A model generated the notes under the pieces. That model was not told the origin of the DNA. It saw only the letters and a list, made by a program, of their open reading frames with translations, and ran no database searches. From a bacterium (GTDB taxonomy: Bacteria > Lindowbacteria > 2-12-FULL-62-27): 64,000 bases of DNA. The stretch is taken from the NCBI GenBank assembly GCA_016202645.1, contig JACQOF010000146.1, forward strand, positions 1-64,000. Reading direction: 5' to 3'. A program made the translations under genes and the position numbers. Below, one piece after another: positions 25,576-32,556 of the stretch; position 1 is the stretch's first letter, and every line of letters begins with the position of its first letter.

Positions 25576-26532
25576 CTAGTCCTTGGCGCTGGCGGCCGTC
25601 AATTCGCCGATCATCCCCTCCGGGATGTCCGCCTTGAGCGAATCCAAAATTTCTCCGAGCTGGGCGTTGGTGCTCGCGCCGACGATCGGCGAGACTACCG
25701 TCGGCTGGGCCATGATCCAGCGCAGAGCGAGTTGCAGGGGCGCGACGCCCGCGTCGTCGGCCAGTTCGATGAGCCGGCGGACCGCCCGGTCGGCTTTGTC
25801 CGAAGTGTAGCGTTTGATGTAGTCCGTCCGGTGGGTATCGGGGTTGTCCTTGCGGTGGAATTTCCCGGTGAGAAGCCCGCCGCCGAGCGGCGAATACGGG
25901 ATGCAGGCGATGTTTCGGGATTGGCAGACGGCCCGCGTCGCCTTCTCATAGTCTTCCCGGTAAACCAGATTGTACTGCGCCTGGTTCGTTTGATAGAGCG
26001 CGCCGTCCTGCCGGTCGGCGGCGTCGAGCGCGGAGGCCAGACGGTCGGCGGAGAAATTCGAAATTCCGATCGCCCGGACTTTCCCGTCCTTGACCAGCCG
26101 GTCAAACGCCGCCATCGTCTCCTCCTGCGGAACCACGTCGTCGTCCCAATGGGCCTGATACACGTCGATGACGTCCACGCCCAGCCGCCGCAGGGAGTCG
26201 TCGCAGGCCCGAAGAATATGCGATCGCGACAGCCCCTCCCCGTCTTTTCCCTCCCACATTTTGCCCCGGCACTTGGTGGCGATCACCATCCGGTTCCGGT
26301 TTTTCCGGGATTTCAGCCACCGCCCGATGATCTGTTCCGATACACCGCCCGGATTGCCCGGCGCCCAGTTGGAGTACATGTCGGCGGTGTCGAGAAAATT
26401 CCCGCCGGCGTCGACAAAAAAGTCCATCATCGAAAATGCGGCGCGCTCGTCCACGTACCATCCAAACTGCATCGTCCCGAGACAAATCGGCGAGACCTTG
26501 AGACCCGTTCCGCCCAGCGTTGTGAGCTTCAT
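25576..26532 (-). CDS. Aldo/keto reductase
   Basis: The 318-aa NADPH-dependent oxidoreductase has the AKR barrel motifs: FLDTADMYSNWAPGNPGG (catalytic Asp and Tyr), IATKCRGKM (Lys), DVIDVYQAHWDD (His), and the cofactor region SPIVGASTNAQLGEIL. The substrate is unknown. The start at 26532 (MKLTTLGGTGLKVSP) fits the family better than a longer reading at 26559. It also fits a -10 9 nt upstream. The gene is divergent from the TlyA-like gene with only 25 nt between start codons. Confidence 0.92.
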   Translation of the reverse strand: MKLTTLGGTGLKVSPICLGTMQFGWYVDERAAFSMMDFFVDAGGNFLDTADMYSNWAPGNPGGVSEQIIGRWLKSRKNRNRMVIATKCRGKMWEGKDGEGLSRSHILRACDDSLRRLGVDVIDVYQAHWDDDVVPQEETMAAFDRLVKDGKVRAIGISNFSADRLASALDAADRQDGALYQTNQAQYNLVYREDYEKATRAVCQSRNIACIPYSPLGGGLLTGKFHRKDNPDTHRTDYIKRYTSDKADRAVRRLIELADDAGVAPLQLALRWIMAQPTVVSPIVGASTNAQLGEILDSLKADIPEGMIGELTAASAKD

Positions 26533-26549
26533 CAAATCAATGGTATATC
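26520..26549 (+). promoter_or_regulatory. Promoter of the TlyA-like methylase
   Basis: TTGTGA (26520-26525), an 18-nt spacer and TATATC (26544-26549) with an extended TGG lie 8 nt before ATG 26558. No Shine-Dalgarno sequence is present. The -35 overlaps the start of the divergent reductase gene. Confidence 0.5.
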
Positions 26550-26569
26550 GCGTTGGCATGATGACGCAA
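26542..26569 (-). promoter_or_regulatory. Promoter of the aldo/keto reductase, overlapping the divergent promoter
   Basis: On the minus strand TTGCGT (26569-26564), a 16-nt spacer and TATACC (26547-26542) lie 9 nt before ATG 26532. The -10 overlaps the plus-strand -10 of the TlyA-like gene, so polymerase could serve only one direction at a time. Confidence 0.45.
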
Positions 26570-27208
26570 GGGAACCCGGAGGACCGTTACGTGAGCCGGG
26601 GCGGCCTGAAACTCGCCGCCGCGCTGAAAGCGTGGGCCATCCCGGTCGACGGCCGGGTGTGTCTTGACGTGGGCGCCGGCAGCGGCGGATTTACGCAGGT
26701 GATGCTCGAACAAAACCCGGCGCGGCTCTATGCCGTCGACGTTGGCTACGGCCAATTCGAATGGAAACTCCGGGGCGATCCGAGGCTGGTTCTCCTGGAA
26801 CGAAAAAACGCGAGGTTCCTGACCAAAGAGGACATTCCGGACCCGGTCGATTTCTTCAGCGTCGACGTTTCCTTTATCTCCATTTTTAAAATCTTTCCGG
26901 CGATCCTGCCCCTGCTGTCCCCTGCCGCCGAGGGTGTCATCCTCTTCAAACCAAACTTCGAAGCCCGCCGGGAGGAGGTACAGAAAGGCGGCATTCTGTC
27001 AGACCCGGCGGTCCACCGCCGCCTGCTGCTCGAGGCCTCTCAGAAATTCCCATCCGCGGGCCTGACATTCGCTGAGTTGATGCCAAGCCCCATCCGTGGG
27101 TCGGGCGGAAATGTTGAGTATTTATTGTGGTTAAAAAAAGGTTCGGATGCCCCGCCGGTGGAAACAGACCGGATTTCGTCCACGGTTACAACGGCATTTC
27201 AGAATTAA
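26558..27208 (+). CDS. TlyA-like FtsJ-family RNA methyltransferase/hemolysin A family
   Basis: The 216-aa protein has the FtsJ/TlyA Rossmann methylase core: YVSRGGLKLAAAL at the start, then the SAM site CLDVGAGSGGFTQVML and the motif VDFFSVDVSFISIFKIFPAI. TlyA enzymes 2'-O-methylate rRNA. The usual N-terminal S4 RNA-binding domain (~60 residues) is absent, because the protein starts directly at the SRGG motif. That makes it shorter than typical TlyA. The start is set at 26558 by the promoter; ATG 26561 is equally possible. It ends in a 4-nt overlap with the convergent mgtE. Confidence 0.8.
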   Translation: MMTQGNPEDRYVSRGGLKLAAALKAWAIPVDGRVCLDVGAGSGGFTQVMLEQNPARLYAVDVGYGQFEWKLRGDPRLVLLERKNARFLTKEDIPDPVDFFSVDVSFISIFKIFPAILPLLSPAAEGVILFKPNFEARREEVQKGGILSDPAVHRRLLLEASQKFPSAGLTFAELMPSPIRGSGGNVEYLLWLKKGSDAPPVETDRISSTVTTAFQN

Positions 27209-28461
27209 AGAATCAGCCACGTCGCCAATCCCAGGAAAACCCCCATGCTGACCACGTCCGTCGCCGTCGTGAGAAAAATGCTTGACGCGGTCGCCGGGTC
27301 CGTGCCGAGGCGCTGCAGGCCGATGGGGACCATCGCGCCCGCGATGCCGCTGACGACACAGCTCAGGACCATCGCCACGAATGCGACGATGCCCAGGGTC
27401 GCCGCCGATTCGGTATGCTGGGATACCGCGTAGATGTACATGCCGGCGGCCGCGACGACGCCGACGTGAAGGCCGTTCAGAAATCCGAGCCAGGCTTCCT
27501 TGATCACAACCATTTTTTCCCTGCCGGCGCTTAATTCTCCCAGCGCCATTCCGCGAAGCGTCACCGCGAGAGCCTGGCATCCCGCGTTGCCGGATTGGCC
27601 GGCCATCACGGGCAGAAACGCCGCGAGGACGACGATCTTGTCGATCGTGTCCTGAAAGACGCCGACGACGGCGGCGGCAAGGAACGCCGTCAGAAGATTG
27701 ATCTGCAGCCACGGCCCGCGGAATTTCAAACTGCGGGACCACGGCGTCGTCAAGCGTTCCTCCTTCTCGACGCCCACCATGCTGCCGGCCTGGATGGTGA
27801 GGTTGATGATCTCCTGCTCGAAAAGTCCCTGGCCCCGGACCAGCCCCAGGATCCGGCGCTGATCGTCGCAGACCGGGTACACGGGATAATGCAGCGTGAT
27901 GACTTCCTTCATCGCCTCCTCGACGAGGAGATTCGGCCGGAGAGAAAAGGGGTCCCGGAGCATGATCCGGCCGAGCCGCTGGGTCTTGTCGGCCAGCAGA
28001 AGATCGCGCATGACCACGAGGCCGACCAATTTTTCCGATGAATCGACGACGTAGAGGTAGGTGATGAAGGCCTTCTTCACCATTTCCCGAAGCTGGGCGA
28101 CCGCCTGTTCCGCCGTCTCGTCCTCGTGGAGAATCCCCGCCGGCATCTCCATCATCCGGCCGATGCTGCCTTCCGGAAAGACCCGGTTGCGCTCCCATTG
28201 GGCCCTCTGCGCGTCGCTGCAGCAGGCCAGAAGTTTTTCCCGGCGCGCGTCATCGAAGGCCGACAGGATTTTCAGGGCATTCGACGGATTGAGTCTCGAC
28301 AAAACATCGGCCACGATCCCGTCCGGTTCCCGGAATAGAATCTTGTCAACGGCTTCCCGAGTCGCGTATTTTCTGACCTCCGCGTGAATCCCCGCAACCC
28401 GTTCCTCACGCTCCCGAACCGACGCCGGCAAAATCGTCACGGATGAACTCATGTCCGCCAT
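27205..28461 (-). CDS. mgtE: MgtE-family magnesium transporter
   Basis: The protein of about 418 residues follows the MgtE plan. An N-terminal helical domain is followed by two CBS domains (GIGRMM-like SIGRMMEMPAGILHEDETAEQAV, and a second from IMLRDPFSLRP). Five membrane segments in the last ~190 residues include PVMAGQSGNAGCQALAVTLRGMALGE and a C-terminal TTATDVVSMGVFLGLA, the conserved pore regions. MgtE is a Mg2+-gated channel in the inner membrane. ATG 28461 is preferred; a longer reading would need a TTG at 28494, and ATG 28452 is also possible. Confidence 0.93.
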   Translation of the reverse strand: MADMSSSVTILPASVREREERVAGIHAEVRKYATREAVDKILFREPDGIVADVLSRLNPSNALKILSAFDDARREKLLACCSDAQRAQWERNRVFPEGSIGRMMEMPAGILHEDETAEQAVAQLREMVKKAFITYLYVVDSSEKLVGLVVMRDLLLADKTQRLGRIMLRDPFSLRPNLLVEEAMKEVITLHYPVYPVCDDQRRILGLVRGQGLFEQEIINLTIQAGSMVGVEKEERLTTPWSRSLKFRGPWLQINLLTAFLAAAVVGVFQDTIDKIVVLAAFLPVMAGQSGNAGCQALAVTLRGMALGELSAGREKMVVIKEAWLGFLNGLHVGVVAAAGMYIYAVSQHTESAATLGIVAFVAMVLSCVVSGIAGAMVPIGLQRLGTDPATASSIFLTTATDVVSMGVFLGLATWLIL

Positions 28462-28502
28462 GTAAATATCAAATACTGTTTCGATCAAGGACAAAATTCA
28501 TA

Positions 28503-28531
28503 TTGCTCTCCGGGCCGCGGGGAGCTAGTTT
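28503..28531 (+). promoter_or_regulatory. Promoter of NAD kinase gene
   Basis: TTGCTC (28503-28508), a 17-nt spacer and TAGTTT (28526-28531) lie exactly 6 nt before GTG 28538, so transcription is predicted to begin on the start codon. No Shine-Dalgarno sequence is present except GGCGGGG immediately touching the GTG. Confidence 0.5.
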
Positions 28532-28537
28532 GGCGGG

Positions 28538-29335
28538 GTGATCAGCAGGGTTGCGATATTGGCCCATTCGGGGAAATCGGAGGCGAAACGGCTGTCGGCG
28601 AAACTTCGCCGGGTGTTGGCGCGCAAGGCGTCAGTGGTCGGTCTGGATCGCGCGGAGATCTGCTTCGTGGTCGGCGGGGACGGGACCATTCTCCGGGCCG
28701 CGCCCGAGGCCGCGCGGCTGGGGGTTCCGCTGGTTGGCGTCAACGCCGGCCGGCTCGGATTTCTGGCGGAACTGTCCGAAGACCGTCTCGGCGCGTCGAT
28801 CGGCCCGATCCTTGCGGAGAAATTCTCGATCGAGGAACGAAGGATGATCGAGGTCTCGGTCGGCAAAGACCGCCGGAAGGCCCGCAAACTCGGCGTGGCG
28901 CTGAATGAAATGCTCATCGTCCGGGAAGGCCTTTCGCGCATCGCGGAACTGTCGATCTTCATCGGCGGCGAGTCCGCGGGTCTCTTCAGCCTCGACGGCG
29001 TCATCGTCGCCACCCCCACCGGCTCCACCGGCCACGCGCTTGCGGCCGGCGGCCCGGTCCTCGCGCCGGAACTCGGCGCGTTTCTGATCGTTCCCTTGTG
29101 CCCCCACCCGCCCAGGGTAAGGCCGATGGTGATTGAGGAAAAAGAAGTGGAGATCGCGTGGACCGGCCGATACCCGGACCTGCGCGTCATGCTCGACGGC
29201 CGGAAAGCGGCCAACCTCACCTCCGGCCCCAACACCCTCAGAATCCTGCCGTCCCCCTACACAGCCAAATTCGTCCGGCTGAACCGCCGCGAGGCCCCGT
29301 CCTTCTTCCACATTGTCCGGGAAAAACTAATCTAA
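28538..29335 (+). CDS. nadK: NAD kinase
   Basis: The 265-aa protein phosphorylates NAD to NADP. It shows the GGDGT motif at residues 46-50 (FVVGGDGTILRAA), GVNAGRLGFLAEL, the NEM element (ALNEMLIVREG), and TPTGSTGHALAAGGPV. Length is slightly short but complete. The GTG start is fixed by the promoter. The 3' end overlaps the convergent feoB by 4 nt. Confidence 0.95.
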   Translation: MISRVAILAHSGKSEAKRLSAKLRRVLARKASVVGLDRAEICFVVGGDGTILRAAPEAARLGVPLVGVNAGRLGFLAELSEDRLGASIGPILAEKFSIEERRMIEVSVGKDRRKARKLGVALNEMLIVREGLSRIAELSIFIGGESAGLFSLDGVIVATPTGSTGHALAAGGPVLAPELGAFLIVPLCPHPPRVRPMVIEEKEVEIAWTGRYPDLRVMLDGRKAANLTSGPNTLRILPSPYTAKFVRLNRREAPSFFHIVREKLI

Positions 29336-31269
29336 GCGATACCCGCCCAGCGGAGGCCCTGGACGGCGGCGAGGGCGGAGAGGTAGGCGAGGGCGGTGAA
29401 GGCGACGAGTTGGACGGTTGGAATGTACCATCCGCCGGTTTCCTTGCGGCTGACCGCCACGGTGGACATGCACTGAAGCGCAAATCCGAAGAAGATGATG
29501 AGGCCGACGCAGGAGGAAAACGTAAAGAGCGGCGAGCCGTCCGCCAGAGTTGCGTTTCGCATCGCCAGAATGAGCGGGCCTTCGATGGCGTCTCCCCCCG
29601 CTGACACCATCAGCACCAGCGCGAGCGCGCCGACGAAAACTTCCCGCGCGGCGAACGCGCAGATGAGCGCCACTCCGACCCGCCAATCAAGACCCAGCGG
29701 GCGCATGACCGGTTCCAGCCACTGGCCGAGGACTGCGGCGTAGGATCCCGCGAGCTGGGCGGACTCGTCGAGGTGAGTTCTTGGCGGCAGATGCGTCAGG
29801 GCCCAGAGCGCGACGGCGATGCAGAGGATCGTCCCGCCGGCCTTCTGAATGTAGGATTTTGTCCGGTGATACGTGGTCGCCAGGGCCACCCGGAGTTTCG
29901 GACGACGGATGGCCGGAAGCTCAAGCAGAAGCGACGGCCGGACGGATTTTTCCAGGCGGAAGATTTTTCCGAAGAGCGCCGCCGCCAGAAGACCCGCCAG
30001 GACGCTGAAGAGATAGAGCGCCGTCATGCCAAGCCCGCCGAGCCAGGCCATGCCGGGCGGCGTTAAAAACGCGATGAGGAGTCCATACACCGGCAGGCGC
30101 GCGCTGCAGACCATGAGCGGCAGAATGAAAATCGTCAGAAGCCTTTCCCGGGCGCTCGGAATGGTCCGCGTCGACAGCATGGCCGGGATGGCGCAGGCAA
30201 ACCCCGACAAAATCGGAACGAAAGCGCGCCCGCTGAGGCCGACCATCGCAAGCGGCTTGTCGACGATCATGGCGCCGCGGGAGAGATATCCGGAATCCTC
30301 GAGAAATCCGAGCGCCAGAAACAGAATGACGATCTGCGGAATAAACACGGCCACGGCGCCGACGCCCAGAATTACGCCGTCCGTCAGAAGCCGCGTCAGC
30401 CAGACGTCCGGGAGGACCGCCTGAAGCCAGGCCGCGGCGGCGGAAAAAAGCCGGTCGATGCCGTCCATCATCGGCTGGGCCAGCCAGAAGATCGACGTGA
30501 AGATGGCCGTCATGATCGCAGCGAAAACCAGAAATCCCCAGGCGGGATGAAGAAATACGCGGTCGAGCCGCGCCGTCAGCGGATCGGGCATGCAGATCGA
30601 AAGGCGGTGCTCGAGCGGCGTTTTGGAAGTGCTGGTGGTGACGACGCGGGCGGTGACGTTTTCAAGAAACTGGTAGCGCGCTGAAATGTCGCCGGCCGAG
30701 AGCGGCGCCGGCCGGGCCGCCCGGTCCGTCGTTGGCGCCTCCAGGAGGAGCCCCGTCTGCCTCCGAAGTTCTTTCAGACCGACGCCCGTCCGCGCGTCGA
30801 CCCGGACCACCGGACAGCCCAGTTCGCGGGAAAGAGCCTCCGCGTCAAATGAGAGATGCTTGCGTTTGTTCAGGATATCGACCATCGTCACCGCCACCAC
30901 CACCCGATACCCGGCGTCGATCAGGCGCTTGGCCGGATAAAGATGCCGAGGGAGCTGGGTCGAGTCCGCGATGGCTACATAGACGGAGGGCGCGCCGTGC
31001 GGAGAATCTCCAAAGAGGGCGCGAATGGCCACCTGCTCGTCCGGCGACGGGCCGTCAAGACTTGTGATGCCCGGAAGGTCCATGACCCGCGCCCGGCGGT
31101 TGTCCAGGTCGGCGGCGCCGATGGCGCAGTCAACGGTTGAACCGGGATAATTGACGGTCCGATAATTGGACCCGGTCAGGGCGTTGAAGACGGTGGTTTT
31201 GCCGGAATTGGGAAGGCCAACCAGGGCGATGAGCGGCGCCGCGGGCGCCGCCGTTGTCAGAGCAGGCAT
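29332..31269 (-). CDS. feoB: Ferrous iron transport protein B
   Basis: The 645-aa protein has an N-terminal G domain with P-loop GLPNSGKTT near residue 15 and DLPGITSL (G3). A helical regulatory region follows, then a membrane domain with the FeoB gates (ILSGFACAIPAMLSTRT and FAAREVFVGAL). It imports Fe2+ across the inner membrane. The G4 site usually reads NxxD, but here it is VTMVDIL, with Thr in place of Asn. The ATG at 31269 overlaps feoA by 13 nt; a longer frame upstream has no FeoB homology. Neighbours mntR-like and feoA form an operon. Confidence 0.94.
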   Translation of the reverse strand: MPALTTAAPAAPLIALVGLPNSGKTTVFNALTGSNYRTVNYPGSTVDCAIGAADLDNRRARVMDLPGITSLDGPSPDEQVAIRALFGDSPHGAPSVYVAIADSTQLPRHLYPAKRLIDAGYRVVVAVTMVDILNKRKHLSFDAEALSRELGCPVVRVDARTGVGLKELRRQTGLLLEAPTTDRAARPAPLSAGDISARYQFLENVTARVVTTSTSKTPLEHRLSICMPDPLTARLDRVFLHPAWGFLVFAAIMTAIFTSIFWLAQPMMDGIDRLFSAAAAWLQAVLPDVWLTRLLTDGVILGVGAVAVFIPQIVILFLALGFLEDSGYLSRGAMIVDKPLAMVGLSGRAFVPILSGFACAIPAMLSTRTIPSARERLLTIFILPLMVCSARLPVYGLLIAFLTPPGMAWLGGLGMTALYLFSVLAGLLAAALFGKIFRLEKSVRPSLLLELPAIRRPKLRVALATTYHRTKSYIQKAGGTILCIAVALWALTHLPPRTHLDESAQLAGSYAAVLGQWLEPVMRPLGLDWRVGVALICAFAAREVFVGALALVLMVSAGGDAIEGPLILAMRNATLADGSPLFTFSSCVGLIIFFGFALQCMSTVAVSRKETGGWYIPTVQLVAFTALAYLSALAAVQGLRWAGIA

Positions 31270-31481
31270 ACCCGGATGGACCCGGCCTCGTATTTCCGCA
31301 GAGCGAAAACCGCGCCGCGGATGTTGACCGCGAGGGGATCGCGAAACGGCGAGGCCGCGACGACCCGGATGCATTCGCCCTCGGTGAATCCCATCTCCAG
31401 AAGCCGGCGGGAAAGAGATTCTTCGCCGTCAACGGATTCCACCCGCGCCCAGGTGTTGTCCGGAAGGTCGAGCAGGGTCAT
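31257..31481 (-). CDS. feoA: Ferrous iron transport protein A
   Basis: The 74-aa SH3-like protein has the FeoA core LSRRLLEMGFTEGECIRVVAASPFRDPLAVNIRG. FeoA binds FeoB and is needed for Fe2+ uptake. Its start overlaps the regulator stop (ATGA-type) and its end overlaps feoB. Confidence 0.93.
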   Translation of the reverse strand: MTLLDLPDNTWARVESVDGEESLSRRLLEMGFTEGECIRVVAASPFRDPLAVNIRGAVFALRKYEAGSIRVCLL

Positions 31482-31969
31482 GACGCGCCGGACTTGGCGG
31501 GACTCTTCCGGGACGATTTTCTCCGGCGGAAGAAATCCTGGAATCCATCAAGGATCTTCCGGCGCTGGCCCAGGTCCGAATCAACGTATTCCATGAACTG
31601 CACCATCCGGTCGATGGTCTCCTGGCTCACCACATGCTCCATCAAACAGGCGTCGGATTTGGCGATGCCTTCCTCCACCCCGAGACACTGGCTGAAAAAT
31701 TTGCCCATGATTTCACACTTGGACAAGAGATCCTCCGCGCGCCGCTTGCCTTCCTCGGTCAGCTGGACGTATTCGTAGCGGTCATGCTGGATGAGGGATT
31801 TGGCCGCCAGACTTTTCAGCGCGGCCGTCACGCTCGACATCGACACGTCCAGAGACTCGGCGATGTCCCGCACCCGCGCCACCTGGCGGTGCCGCTGGAT
31901 CTGGAGGATCGTCTTTAAGTACATCTCCATGCTTTCGCTCAAGGTACTGCGGGGTCCGGTATTCCTCAT
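31478..31969 (-). CDS. DtxR/MntR-family metal-dependent transcriptional regulator
   Basis: The 163-aa protein has an N-terminal winged helix (SMEMYLKTILQIQRHRQVARVRDIAESLDVSMSSVTAALKSLAAKSLIQHDRYEYVQLTEEGKRRA). The dimerisation and metal-binding domain follows (HVVSQETIDRMVQFMEYVD). Members sense Mn2+ or Fe2+ and repress metal uptake genes. The first gene of the mntR-feoA-feoB unit, it probably controls that operon. The C-terminal basic tail (RRRKSSRKSP) is unusual. Whether it senses iron or manganese cannot be told from sequence; linkage to feoAB favours iron. Confidence 0.88.
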   Translation of the reverse strand: MRNTGPRSTLSESMEMYLKTILQIQRHRQVARVRDIAESLDVSMSSVTAALKSLAAKSLIQHDRYEYVQLTEEGKRRAEDLLSKCEIMGKFFSQCLGVEEGIAKSDACLMEHVVSQETIDRMVQFMEYVDSDLGQRRKILDGFQDFFRRRKSSRKSPAKSGAS

Positions 31970-31983
31970 GATTTTCAGACCAT

Positions 31984-32011
31984 CTTATATTGTTTGATGC
32001 GTCAAAGTAAA
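31984..32011 (-). promoter_or_regulatory. Promoter and operator-like palindrome of the regulator-feoAB operon
   Basis: On the minus strand TTTACT (32011-32006), a 16-nt spacer and TATAAG (31989-31984) lie 14 nt before the ATG. The spacer carries TTTGA-N4-TCAAA (31993-32006), positioned where a repressor would block polymerase. The -35 overlaps the 3' end of the upstream membrane-protein gene, so the operon can be read independently of the porin genes. Confidence 0.5.
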
Positions 32012-32556
32012 GGCTCGGCCGCCCCGTTGGCGCCGTTCGCGCCGCCGATCGGCCGCACCCAGAGTTCAAACAGGACGGCGCCGCCGCCGAGCAGGGTCGT
32101 CAGGAGAAAAAATCCGCCGGCACCGAGCGTCGCGCCGGCCCAGCATTCGGGGTGGGAGCCGAACCGGATCAGCCAGGGAAACGCCATCATGCTCAGGAAG
32201 GAAACAAACGTCAGGACAAAATAGACGATCTTGGACATTTCGCCGACGGTCGTGAGGGCCGCGAAGTGGCAGAGAATAAAAATCAGCAAGAGAAGCGTAA
32301 AGGAGTGGATATGGAAGAACTCGAGCATCTCGCCGGTTGATTTGGCGAATTTAAGTTCCGCCGCGCTCGGAGAGCCTTCGTTCCCCAGATAGTATTCCAC
32401 CACGCCGCCGGAAGTCAGCCCCGTGCGGTGATGCAGGGTATAGAGCGACAGCCAGATGGCCAGAATCGTCCCGATCAGAAAAAGCGTGATCAGGACCTTG
32501 TTCGATATCCGGGTGCGGTTCAGGGAAAATTTCGGTACGGCGTAATATTGCGTCAT
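32002..32556 (-). CDS. Four-helix integral membrane protein, possible redox partner
   Basis: The 184-aa protein has about four membrane segments (VLITLFLIGTILAIWLSLY, FTLLLLIFILCHFAAL, IVYFVLTFVSFLSMMAF, LGAGGFFLLTTLLGG). Histidines sit near membrane edges (LYTLHHRTG, FFHIHSF, LCHF), which would allow heme or quinone chemistry, but I cannot assign a family. The ATG overlaps the stop of the FMN-binding/ApbE gene (ATGA), so they are coupled. Possible electron carrier to the flavin protein; inference only. Confidence 0.65.
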   Translation of the reverse strand: MTQYYAVPKFSLNRTRISNKVLITLFLIGTILAIWLSLYTLHHRTGLTSGGVVEYYLGNEGSPSAAELKFAKSTGEMLEFFHIHSFTLLLLIFILCHFAALTTVGEMSKIVYFVLTFVSFLSMMAFPWLIRFGSHPECWAGATLGAGGFFLLTTLLGGGAVLFELWVRPIGGANGANGAAEPLL

